This document shows, piece by piece, positions 7,701-13,909 of a stretch of 18,201 nt of DNA. The stretch lies in assembly GCA_902494245.1 (NCBI GenBank), contig CABUSR010000035.1:1-18201 (forward strand). Direction: 5' to 3'. A program made the position numbers and the translations under genes. The stretch comes from an uncultured Collinsella sp. (GTDB lineage Bacteria; Actinomycetota; Coriobacteriia; Coriobacteriales; Coriobacteriaceae). The notes beneath the pieces are model-generated. The model did not search any database, was not told where the DNA came from, and worked only from the letters and a program-made list of their open reading frames with translations. The first letter of the stretch is position 1; each line of letters opens with the position of its first letter.

Positions 7701-8549
7701 TATGATGCGGCTGGCCATTACCAGTACTGTGACTCTCCGGTCATTGCCGATGCTTCTGGCAATCTCTACTACATTAATGATTCGGGCACGCTGTTTAAAC
7801 TTGGAGCTGTCGAGTCTTGGACGGTTGCCTTTAACTCCAACGGCGGGTCTGCTTGCGACACTAAGTTTGTTGCTACGGCCGATGGCAAGCTGGTCAAGCC
7901 GGTCGATCCGACGCGCGATGGCTACACTTTCGGCGGTTGGTATACCGATGAGGCTTGCACTCAGGCGTATGACTTCAGTACGCCGGTGACGGCCGACCTG
8001 ACGTTGTATGCCAAGTGGACCAAGAATGCCGTTAACCCTGGCGGTAATGGCGGTTCAGGCTCCAATGGCGGCAATGGCGGCGTTGGTTCGAATGGCGGCG
8101 GCGGTTCTAGTACCGGTACTGGTTCCGGCGCTGGCGCTGGCGCTGGTTCTGGCTCCGGCTCGAAGGGCGGCGCTATTGCCCCGGGCCAGAAGCCGGTGAC
8201 CAAGACGACGGTGTCGACCAAGACCGAGACCAGGGACAACAAGTCCGACAAGAAGGACTCCGATAAGTCCGATAAGAAGGACGAGAAGAAGTCTGACAAG
8301 AAGTCTGACAGGAAGTCTGACAGGAAGGACGGCAAGTCCGACAAGAAGTCCGACAAGAAGTCCGATTCCAAGTCCGATACGGGTGCTGTTTCCACGACCA
8401 CTGCTAAGAAGTCCTCTAGTGCTTCCGAGCAGGAGACTGGCACCAATCCGCTCGCCATCGTTGGCATCGCCGCCGGCGTGATTGGCCTCGCGCTCATCGC
8501 CGTCTTCGTGCTGACCAAGCGCGGCAAGGGTGACGGTAATGCCCGATAA
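4701..8549 (+). CDS. Large surface protein: four DUF4430 (transcobalamin-like) domains, PQQ-like beta-propeller, InlB-type repeat, C-terminal anchor
   Basis: This 1282-aa protein begins with a signal peptide (basic RR/KR, hydrophobic core about 27-36, likely cut after LWA at 46) and a disordered Ala/Ser/Glu-rich region to about 140. Four DUF4430 domains follow, at about 146-260, 270-372, 383-489 and 499-608. Each shows the QTW/RW strand, an FYLKSITSP- or WFLNGITSP-like motif and a YW-(Q/R/H)-(L/F)-(F/Y)-(V/I)-(D/N)-G strand. This fold is that of the C-terminal beta domain of transcobalamin and intrinsic factor. Residues 652-1037 form PQQ-like propeller repeats (VYIATENELIKIDSSTGK and similar), 1040-1106 an InlB/Flg_new repeat (GYTFGGWYTDEAC...LYAKW). 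Gly/Ser (1113-1157) and Lys/Ser/Asp (1163-1227) linkers then reach a transmembrane helix (1248-1271) ending in KR. The B12 riboswitch upstream suggests surface capture of corrinoids. The ligand is inferred, not shown. Confidence 0.88.
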   Translation: MDMFEDERQRVSHRRGAIARGVAKRGLVAFLAFAMAFGTTPAQLWAEGAEGIAEAVAQAATPGEDAALAGGTAEQSGAEVSDSEGAPAASAAIAEAATGGEGSATGESPATSEQSSTASAGQAGSAAAAAVQTENPTETGDVAKKQVEVSFSIIGTDADGKAQTWVAPTQLKLDEGATAADAFVKLQQKTGFKADYEPNTAYGFYLKSITSPSDGRTLAYDPTTYAFWQLFVDGASSSVGASSVKLTQGQKIEFAYTAGSSSPVVKDQVAANVTVIGRDAQGKTQTWVDNAQYVVTSGSSALDLTKVALEANDIDAVAAGSFILSLKYNGVELGTPQDYSTYWQLFINGKSSDYTADNVTIHAGDTVTWFYGGWGDQLPSDSVHASVQVLGKDKDGKQQVWASTGQTSLKAGSTAKDLLEQTGLKLDASESSWGWFLNGITSPFDSKSYGWDAATKSYWRFYVNGKFADVGAGAYKLQEGDAVTFMYGADADALPGQVLGSADVIGPDVNGNNTRWGSASSVSLPEGSTAQNLIETVLKAKGVTYNGSQSGEYWFLNSIKSPFEDKSYGYDAATNKYWHLYINGEPSLLCANQITLKSGDKVTLAYTTDDSPMPDPDKVVVDPSATTPDWDAEWAGYGNSGNGSTVTDAKTPAQAAGLKWAFDWKAESGQQYANCSEPVIANGFVYIATENELIKIDSSTGKKVASAPLASKVSYTSRPIYTNGLIIVPLNGGAVQAITADKLICKWLTPGLTDLTQSSCTVVSDGEYVYVGSVDISYDENYNATYGNGSFARIKIATGEVSWQNIDPAEGYYWTGAALTDKYAIVPTSAGTLKCIDKTTGDVVSTMKLGAVANADCIADPSNGSTFYQMTHDGKLHVISLSAKGVLSEQKTVDLGLTNNLSAPAVSGDNLIVGGQTATGSALVLYNLKTGKTTMVAAADGKALPAGLNGIAATPLVSVQGGKTYVYFTVNSADSKDYVNYSAGGGVYRYTLGDAEATQIYDAAGHYQYCDSPVIADASGNLYYINDSGTLFKLGAVESWTVAFNSNGGSACDTKFVATADGKLVKPVDPTRDGYTFGGWYTDEACTQAYDFSTPVTADLTLYAKWTKNAVNPGGNGGSGSNGGNGGVGSNGGGGSSTGTGSGAGAGAGSGSGSKGGAIAPGQKPVTKTTVSTKTETRDNKSDKKDSDKSDKKDEKKSDKKSDRKSDRKDGKSDKKSDKKSDSKSDTGAVSTTTAKKSSSASEQETGTNPLAIVGIAAGVIGLALIAVFVLTKRGKGDGNAR
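8241..8380 (+). repeat. Imperfect 12-base coding repeats (Lys-Ser-Asp-Lys linker)
   Basis: Degenerate tandem copies of AAGTCYGACAAG, with some GACAGG and AAGGAC variants, encode a run of KSDK/KSDR units in the large surface protein. Repeats of this kind change length by slippage. They form a highly charged, flexible spacer near the membrane anchor, presumably crossing the cell wall. Confidence 0.85.
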
Positions 8550-9441
8550 GCCCAAGGAGACCAGCGGGCAACAGCCCGACTCCTCGTTTATCCAGCTCGA
8601 TGATCCAAAGCAAAAGGGCGCCGCTTCGGCGGCGTCCGCCTCTCGTCGCAAGGCGCTCCTTGGCGTTCTTGCTGCCGCGTACACCATTCTGATCGTCGTC
8701 TCGCTGGGCTTCGTCCATCCTTCCGAGAGCGGCGCCTGGTCCATTGACTGGATCGTTCAGACCGTGACGGGGGAGAGCGTCGTCGCCAAGGACACCAAGG
8801 GGTCTGGCTCGTCTGCCGCTTCGGGCGAGGCCAGTTCCAAGGATTCCAAATCTTCGAATGATGCAAAAGACGAGCCCAAGGGTTCGAACGACGCCAAGGA
8901 CGATTCCGAGTCTTCAAACAAGGAATCGGACAAAAACTCGGATAGCAAGAAGTCCGAGGACCGGGGCGGCAAGAAGTCTGGCGATAAATCCGCTGCCCAA
9001 AATACGGGAGCCGGTGATACTTCCAATGCGTCTGGCGGTGCTTCTTCGGGCGGTGGCCAGTCGTCTGATGGAGCCTCGTCCTCTAATGGTGGAAACGCCT
9101 CCTCGGGCAGCCAAAGCGGCTCACAGGAGTCCAGCTACGTTACGGTGACGGTTTCGGTCACATCGAGCGCTGTGGGCAATCCTGTGTCCTCTGGCGGCAC
9201 CTTTACCTTTAACGAAGGCGCCACCGTTTACGATGCCCTGTGCGCGCTAGGCCTTTCTGTCAACGCACACGGCTCGTCGTACGGCACGTATGTTTCCGCG
9301 ATTGGTGGTTTGGCCGAGAAACAGTACGGCGGCACGAGCGGCTGGATGTACTCCGTCAACGGCACAACGCCCATGACGGCCTGCAGTAACTACGTTCTCT
9401 CCAATGACGACAACGTCGTTTGGTATTACGTAACGGGCTAG
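8539..9441 (+). CDS. Membrane-anchored protein with one C-terminal DUF4430 (transcobalamin-like) domain
   Basis: This 300-aa protein has a short polar N-terminus, one transmembrane helix (about 38-58, LLGVLAAAYTILIVVSLGF) after RRK, a long disordered linker of Ser, Lys, Asp and Gly (about 81-196), and a DUF4430 domain (about 200-300). That domain contains ATVYDALCALG, SYGTYVSAIGGLAEKQYGG, GWMYSVNGTTPM and a DDNVVWYYVTG end. The positive N-terminus puts the domain outside the cell. Cys235 and Cys282 could form a disulfide. Start: ATG 8539 has AAGGG 8 bases upstream; a GTG at 8530 is in frame but less likely. The gene overlaps the previous one by 11 bases, so translation is probably coupled and both should follow the B12 riboswitch. 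It may pass ligand from, or act beside, the larger protein. That role is inferred. Confidence 0.85.
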   Translation: MPDKPKETSGQQPDSSFIQLDDPKQKGAASAASASRRKALLGVLAAAYTILIVVSLGFVHPSESGAWSIDWIVQTVTGESVVAKDTKGSGSSAASGEASSKDSKSSNDAKDEPKGSNDAKDDSESSNKESDKNSDSKKSEDRGGKKSGDKSAAQNTGAGDTSNASGGASSGGGQSSDGASSSNGGNASSGSQSGSQESSYVTVTVSVTSSAVGNPVSSGGTFTFNEGATVYDALCALGLSVNAHGSSYGTYVSAIGGLAEKQYGGTSGWMYSVNGTTPMTACSNYVLSNDDNVVWYYVTG

Positions 9442-9463
9442 AGGCCTCGACATAGCGCGCCAG

Positions 9464-9501
9464 ACGGGCGGTTCGGGCCAACATCCGGACCGCCCGTTTT
9501 T
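9464..9501 (+). terminator. Rho-independent terminator of the cobalamin-controlled unit
   Basis: A 13-bp stem (9464-9476 with 9485-9497, one G-T wobble) with an 8-base loop is followed by five T residues (9497-9501). It lies 22 bases after the DUF4430 gene stop and ends the unit. Confidence 0.9.
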
Positions 9502-9540
9502 CATGCGAATGGGACTGGGTCGCCGGGTCTCTCTGCAAAC

Positions 9541-9574
9541 AAAAAACCGGTTGGAACGGGAATTCCAACCGGTT
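9541..9574 (-). terminator. Rho-independent terminator of the first GtrA gene
   Basis: A perfect 12-bp stem, AACCGGTTGGAA (9545-9556) with its complement at 9563-9574 and a 6-base loop, is followed on the minus strand by a T-run (A run at 9541-9546, with a further AAA at 9536-9538). It lies 26 bases past the minus-strand GtrA stop. Together with 9464-9501 it isolates the converging units. Confidence 0.88.
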
Positions 9575-9600
9575 ATACATTCAAGCAAATAGTGAATCGA

Positions 9601-10008
9601 CTACGACCGTGCGCCCTCGAGGAAGAAGCGACGGCTGAAGTAGTTGTACCAGGTGACAAGGAACGTGGCGATGGCCTTCATGGCTTGGTAGCCGATGCTC
9701 AAAAACGTGACGCCCACAAACATATACAGGTCGTTGAGGCCCAGGCCGATCACCGACAGGATGGTGAAGATCGTGAACTCGCGCTTGCGGCTCATGCCTT
9801 CGCGGTGGTCGAACACGTACTTCATGCTGAGCCAGTAGTTGACCACGACGGACGTGATAAACGAAACCGTGGTGCTCATCAAAAAGTCGAGGTGGAACAG
9901 CTCGACGAGCGCAATGAGCATGCCCCAGTCGATGCCAAAGGAGATAAGACCCACGACAGCAAACTTGAGGAACTGCTTGGTATGAGGTTGTGCCAGCGCC
10001 TTGCGCAC
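9601..10008 (-). CDS. GtrA-family membrane protein (copy 1)
   Basis: This 135-aa protein has four predicted transmembrane helices (about 12-33, 40-62, 74-97, 103-125), the layout of GtrA-like proteins (PF04138). Family members are thought to move lipid-linked sugars across the membrane or to assist glycosyltransferases that decorate surface polymers. Typical features are the first-helix FAVVGLISFGIDWG, the VNYWLSMKYVF motif between helices 2 and 3, and the basic C-terminus YNYFSRRFFLEG. The apparent start is GTG at 10008 with only a weak GGAT upstream, so the start is the least certain part. No glycosyltransferase partner lies in the window. A weak promoter pair (TTGGCA and TGTAAA read on the minus strand, 10088-10059, 18-base spacer) could serve it. 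It is a clear paralogue of the next gene. Confidence 0.85.
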   Translation of the reverse strand: MRKALAQPHTKQFLKFAVVGLISFGIDWGMLIALVELFHLDFLMSTTVSFITSVVVNYWLSMKYVFDHREGMSRKREFTIFTILSVIGLGLNDLYMFVGVTFLSIGYQAMKAIATFLVTWYNYFSRRFFLEGARS

Positions 10009-10161
10009 GTAATCACATCCAATGCGTTGATGAATCGAGCAGAGGATACTTTAGAGCTTTTACAAGGGAAACGTAAGGTCTTTGCCAAGAACTATATGAA
10101 CTCGCCAAATTTTCAAGAGCTAATCCGCAAACGTTGAAAATTTGCCCGTAAACGAGCGGCA

Positions 10162-10201
10162 CCCACGGACGATACTGCGCTGAGTGCACGTCGTCCGTGG
10201 G
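10162..10201 (-). terminator. Hairpin between the two GtrA genes, probable terminator of copy 2
   Basis: An 11-bp perfect stem (10162-10172 with 10191-10201) encloses an inner 5-bp helix around TGA. It lies 26 bases past the copy 2 stop. The minus-strand sequence after it has only a CGTTT tract, so any termination may be weak and some transcripts may read on into copy 1. Confidence 0.5.
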
Positions 10202-10227
10202 CGCCGTAATGCTGCAGGGGTTTCGAG

Positions 10228-10623
10228 CTACTTGGTCTCGTCGCCCTCCAGGAAGATTTTTCGGGTCACAAAGTTGTAGACCATGACAAGCGCGGTGGCG
10301 CAGATCTTGGCGATATTGGCCTCGAGTCCCAGGCCGGCGTTGAGCGCCAGCACGATGCCGTCGTTGAGCACCAAACCGATCACGGACAGCACGACAAAGA
10401 TGATGAACTCGCGGCGGCGGCTCATGCCTTCCTTGTGCGCAAACACGTACTTCATGCTTGCGAGGTAGTTAAAGATGAGTGAGATGATAAAGCCGCTGGT
10501 GTTGGCGATTAGGATGTTGAGGCCCAGACCGTAGTGGAGCAGATTCATAATGCCAAAGTCGATAACCGTGGCAATGACACCGACGACGCCAAATTTCATG
10601 ATCTGCGCAAGGAGCTTTTGCAT
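10228..10623 (-). CDS. GtrA-family membrane protein (copy 2)
   Basis: This 131-aa protein has four hydrophobic helices and belongs to the same GtrA-like family as the gene at 9601. It shares an almost superposable middle segment (SMKYVFxHxEGMSRxREFxIF, then LSVIGLxLND) and the same FLEG-type basic end. The first helix reads MKFGVVGVIATVIDFG. Start: ATG at 10623 is preceded by AGGCAGG and puts the first helix close to the N-terminus as in copy 1; a TTG at 10686 would add 21 atypical residues. It lies 78 bases downstream of the fructose-bisphosphatase gene in the same direction, so read-through from that gene is possible. Likely role: transfer of an isoprenoid-linked sugar for cell-surface glycans, by family only. 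Confidence 0.86.
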   Translation of the reverse strand: MQKLLAQIMKFGVVGVIATVIDFGIMNLLHYGLGLNILIANTSGFIISLIFNYLASMKYVFAHKEGMSRRREFIIFVVLSVIGLVLNDGIVLALNAGLGLEANIAKICATALVMVYNFVTRKIFLEGDETK

Positions 10624-10701
10624 GGTACCTGCCTTAGGGTGGCGCGGGGACGCCGTGGGGATGACAAACTCAGCAAGTTTAGCCAATCCCCGCGGGTGGG
10701 G

Positions 10702-12618
10702 CTAGACGCGCTCTTCGATAGCACCGTTTCTATATGCATCGAGCAGCTGGCGCAGATCCTGGATCTGGCTGCGAATCTTGGCGCCAGTATCGGTGTCGCT
10801 CACCATGCGGCGACGGTCTGCTTGGTCAAAACGGTTGGTCTCGCTTTCGATGTCCACGTTGCGCGTGAGTGCCTCGGCAACCGTCGTAAAGGCCCGGTGC
10901 GACTTGAGGCGGCAGCCGCGCGAGCTCGAGATGAGCGTATAGCCGGCGATGCCCGTCTTGGGATGGTAAGCGCGGCAGAAGCCGCCATCGATGACCAGCA
11001 GCTTGCCCTCGGCGCGGATGGGCTGCTCGCCCTTGGTGGTTTTAACGGGCGTGTGGCCGTTGATGATGTGGCCGGTCGGCGAGCATGCCATGGGCGCGAC
11101 GCCAAACTCGCGCATGATATCATCGCAGACCGAGGGCGACTTGGTAAGCGTAAAGTACGGGTCCATCGGTTCGACCCAGGTGCTCTTATCGGCGATATAG
11201 GCGCGCTCAAAGGTACGCACCAGGCGTCCGCTGGCGGGTGAATTGAAGCCAATCCACAGGTACCACATCCAGTCGAGGGCATCGCGGTCGCCCACGCGCC
11301 ACGCGCGGCGGGCGATGTGGTCGCAAAAATCGAGATAATCGCGGCCAGCGTGCCAGGTGCCCAGGCAGTTCATGCTGCTAAAGGTGCCGTCTTCGTTGAG
11401 CGGAACGCAGCCGTGGAAGAGCAGGTTGCCGTTGGCGACCTTGTACATCGAGCCGTGGGTGTAGAGGAAATCGATATGGCGATGCAGGTGATCGGCGGTT
11501 ACAAACTCGGACACGAGCTTGTCGATGATGTGCTGCTCCTGAGACGTGAGCGTGTAGGGGTCCGCCGGGTCGACGGTGGGGAAGTCGTTGGTCGTGAGCG
11601 GCCACACGCTGCCGTCGGCGAGCGTGACCGTGCCGGTGTCGTGGTCGATCTTGTCGAGTAACAGGCGGTCGGTCATATCGAACTCGGGGTGGCGCTGGAT
11701 AATCTGGCCCTCGAGCTTAAAGAGCAGCACGTTGATGGCCTTGATCAGCGGGGTGATGGACTCACCGGCGGTGTAGGTGGCATCGGCAAAGGCGACAAGC
11801 TCACGCAGCGAGATGCCGTAGTCGTTCTCCAGGATCTCGTAGTTGTCGTAGCGTAGGTTGTTGCGCAACACCGTGGCGATGCAGGCGGGCTCACCGGCCG
11901 CAGCGCCCATCCACAGCAGGTCGTGGTTGCCCCACTGGATGTCGAGTGAATGGTAGGTGAGCAGACGGTCCATAATTTTGGCCGCGCCGCCGCCGCGGTC
12001 GAAGATGTCGCCCACCAGGTGCAAGTGGTCGACGGCCAGGCGCTTGATGAGCGAGGCGAGCGACTCGATAAAGTCGTCGGCGCTGGCGGTCTCTAGGATG
12101 GACTCCACGATGCGCTCGTGATAGCGCACGCGATAGTTGTTCTCGTCCGGGTGCGTGTGCAACAACTCGTCGATGATGTAGGCGTAGTCGCGCGGGATGG
12201 CCTTACGCACCTTGGAGCGCGTGTAGCGGCTTGAAAGTGAGCGAGCGACCATGATGAGCTGGTCAAGCATCGTCTTGTACCAGGTTGGCGAGTCCTCGCG
12301 CCGGCTGCGGACCAGGTCGATCTTCTCGCGCGGGTAGTAGATGAGCGTGCACAGCTCGCCCTTTTCGTCAAAGGAGAGCGTGTCGCCAAAAATCTCGTCG
12401 ACATGCTCGCGCACGACGCCCGAGCAGTTGTTGAGGATGTGCATAAAGGCTTCGTACTCGCCGTGCACGTCGCTCATAAAATGCTCGGTGCCCTTGGGTA
12501 GGTTGAGGATGGCTGAGAGGTTGATAATCTCGGTAAATGCGGATTGTTCGGTGGGGAACTGTCTCGACAGCAGGCGCAGATACTTGAAGTCTTGCGGGTT
12601 GCGATCGAATGCGACCAT
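10702..12618 (-). CDS. fbp: Class III fructose-1,6-bisphosphatase
   Basis: This 638-aa protein is a class III (Firmicutes-type) fructose-1,6-bisphosphatase, which releases phosphate from fructose 1,6-bisphosphate in gluconeogenesis and needs Mn2+ in the B. subtilis enzyme. Metallophosphatase motifs are in place: SDVHGEY at 49-55, GDIFDRG at 203-209, GNHDLLWMGAA at 230-240, and NGHTPVK at 520-526, followed by VIDGGFCRAYHP. Length fits the family (about 640-670). Start: ATG 12618 has GGAAGG 6 bases upstream; an in-frame ATG at 12663 would place 15 extra residues over that site. Near the start, YLRLLSRQFPT and NLPKGTEHFMSDVHGEYEAF are family-typical. A perfect palindrome 28-57 bases before the start (12646-12675) is a likely control site. 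The gene is cytosolic and diverges from the DegV gene. Confidence 0.95.
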   Translation of the reverse strand: MVAFDRNPQDFKYLRLLSRQFPTEQSAFTEIINLSAILNLPKGTEHFMSDVHGEYEAFMHILNNCSGVVREHVDEIFGDTLSFDEKGELCTLIYYPREKIDLVRSRREDSPTWYKTMLDQLIMVARSLSSRYTRSKVRKAIPRDYAYIIDELLHTHPDENNYRVRYHERIVESILETASADDFIESLASLIKRLAVDHLHLVGDIFDRGGGAAKIMDRLLTYHSLDIQWGNHDLLWMGAAAGEPACIATVLRNNLRYDNYEILENDYGISLRELVAFADATYTAGESITPLIKAINVLLFKLEGQIIQRHPEFDMTDRLLLDKIDHDTGTVTLADGSVWPLTTNDFPTVDPADPYTLTSQEQHIIDKLVSEFVTADHLHRHIDFLYTHGSMYKVANGNLLFHGCVPLNEDGTFSSMNCLGTWHAGRDYLDFCDHIARRAWRVGDRDALDWMWYLWIGFNSPASGRLVRTFERAYIADKSTWVEPMDPYFTLTKSPSVCDDIMREFGVAPMACSPTGHIINGHTPVKTTKGEQPIRAEGKLLVIDGGFCRAYHPKTGIAGYTLISSSRGCRLKSHRAFTTVAEALTRNVDIESETNRFDQADRRRMVSDTDTGAKIRSQIQDLRQLLDAYRNGAIEERV

Positions 12619-12938
12619 GAAACACCTTCCGATGGGGCTGGTAAAACTGATAAACAGCGTCAAACGTTTATCAGTATGCGCCGCTTTTGTTTCGATTTTG
12701 CGCCAGCGGCTGAATTGTCGGCTGAACGGTTTGGTAAATCGATTTAGTTGAGGTAGATATGGCGGTTGAGTGGAGACGACAGAGGGTGTTTTCTCAGATA
12801 TTTATGCGTGGGGTCGGTGGAGACGATGGTGGTAAAGATGTTCGCTATTTTTGGTTCGATTTGGTAAATAGTGGACATATGTACCGTATGTAGGCTCACT
12901 GTGCGATAATTTGCGCAGCAATACGTAAGGAGCCTCAT
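12619..12938. other. Divergent regulatory gap between fbp and the DegV gene
   Basis: This 320-base stretch holds no credible gene. It is more AT-rich than its neighbours, contains the palindrome at 12646-12675 near fbp, and near the DegV gene an imperfect dyad CATATGTACCGTATG at 12876-12890. GATAAT at 12905-12910 resembles a -10 box for DegV, but no matching -35 was seen. The minus-strand open frame across 12744-13199 is a shadow. Confidence 0.55.
12646..12675. promoter_or_regulatory. Palindrome in the fbp upstream region, candidate operator
   Basis: ACTGATAAAC (12646-12655) and its exact complement GTTTATCAGT (12666-12675) are separated by 10 bases, placing the two half-sites about two helical turns apart. 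The site ends 28 bases before the fbp start. It could be a repressor site or a leader hairpin. No regulator is identified. Confidence 0.6.
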
Positions 12939-13829
12939 ATGAGTGATTTTGTCCTGACCTGTGAATCTGCCGCCGACCGAACTCGGGAGTTCTTTGACTC
13001 GCGCAATATTCCTGTCGCGTATTTTCATTACGAGATCGACGATGTTGTCTATACGGACGATCTGTATCAGTCGATTACGCCGGACAAGTTTTTTGCCCAG
13101 ATTGCCGCGGGCGCCATGCCCAAGACGTCTCAGGTGAGCGTGGGTGAGTACGAGGAGTTTTGGGAGCCGTTTGTTGCCGAGGGTAAAGACGTGCTGCACC
13201 TGACGTTGTCGTCGGGTATTTCGGGCACGTATGGATCGGCCTGCGTCGCGGCGCAGATGCTTGCGGATCGCTATCCCGAGGGCGGCAAGGTGCGCGTCAT
13301 CGATTCGCTGGCGGCGTCTTCGGGCTTTGGCCTGTTGCTGGAATATGCCGCCGACGTGCGCGATAGCGGGGCTTCACTCGACGAGACGGCTGCCTGGATC
13401 GAGGAGCACAAACTCAACCTGCACCACTGGTTCTTCTCGACCGATCTGTCGAGCTACCTACGAGGCGGTCGCATTTCGGCTGCGAGTGCGATCATCGGCA
13501 CGGCGCTTAAGATTTGCCCGCTTATGACGGTCGATTGCGATGGCAAGCTGTCGCCACGTGAGAAGATTCGCACTAAGAAGCGCGCGATTTCCGAGATGGC
13601 CAAGACCATGATGGCACACGTGCGGGACGGTGTGGATTATTCGGGTAAGTGCATCATGTCGCACTCGGCGTGCCGTGAGGATGCCGAGGCAGTTGCGGCG
13701 CTGATTGAGGAACAGGTTCCGCAGCTTAAAGGCAAGATTGAGATCAATGACATCGGTACTCTGATTGGCTCGCATACCGGACCTGGTACGGTGGCGCTCT
13801 TCTTTATGGGCGACAAGCGCGTGGATTAA
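12939..13829 (+). CDS. DegV/FakB-family fatty-acid-binding protein
   Basis: This 296-aa protein has the two-domain DegV fold. DegV/FakB proteins bind a fatty acid and present it to the kinase FakA, feeding external fatty acids into phospholipid synthesis. Signature elements are KTSQ (62-65, with the Thr-Ser-Gln headgroup contact), LSSGISGTYGS (90-100), YLRGGRIS (173-180) and GSHTGPGTVALFF (277-289, with the ligand-contacting Ser-His-Thr-Gly-Pro-Gly-Thr). It begins directly at the fold, with no signal peptide, so it is cytosolic. The start is secure: AAGGAG at 12927-12932 lies 6 bases before ATG 12939. Length is normal (280-300). It is monocistronic, diverging from fbp and ending at a shared terminator. 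No fakA gene is in the window, and the fatty-acid preference cannot be read from the sequence. Confidence 0.93.
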   Translation: MSDFVLTCESAADRTREFFDSRNIPVAYFHYEIDDVVYTDDLYQSITPDKFFAQIAAGAMPKTSQVSVGEYEEFWEPFVAEGKDVLHLTLSSGISGTYGSACVAAQMLADRYPEGGKVRVIDSLAASSGFGLLLEYAADVRDSGASLDETAAWIEEHKLNLHHWFFSTDLSSYLRGGRISAASAIIGTALKICPLMTVDCDGKLSPREKIRTKKRAISEMAKTMMAHVRDGVDYSGKCIMSHSACREDAEAVAALIEEQVPQLKGKIEINDIGTLIGSHTGPGTVALFFMGDKRVD

Positions 13830-13870
13830 CTTGCCCCATCACGTCGCTGCATGATTGCTCAAACGAAAAC

Positions 13871-13898
13871 GGCCCGCCTCACGTTTGTGGGGCGGGCC
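13871..13898. terminator. Bidirectional terminator between convergent genes
   Basis: GGCCCGCCTCAC (13871-13882) pairs with 13887-13898 in a 12-bp stem (one T-G wobble) with loop GTTT. On the minus strand it is followed directly by GTTTTCGTTT, on the plus strand by AAGATGTTTT, so it is stronger for the minus-strand gene and may also end the DegV transcript. Confidence 0.85.
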
Positions 13899-13909
13899 AA
13901 GATGTTTTG

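Noticed and set aside
6462..7718. Antisense frame of 418 codons opposite the propeller region
   Set aside because: Shadow of the plus-strand gene, rich in Arg and Ile with no recognisable domain.
8241..8380. Possible CRISPR-like array from short direct repeats
   Set aside because: Repeats are 12 bases, in frame, lack spacers and encode a charged linker.
9592..10137. Plus-strand frame of 181 codons opposite the first GtrA gene
   Set aside because: Antisense shadow; the minus strand has the four-helix GtrA pattern and its own terminator.
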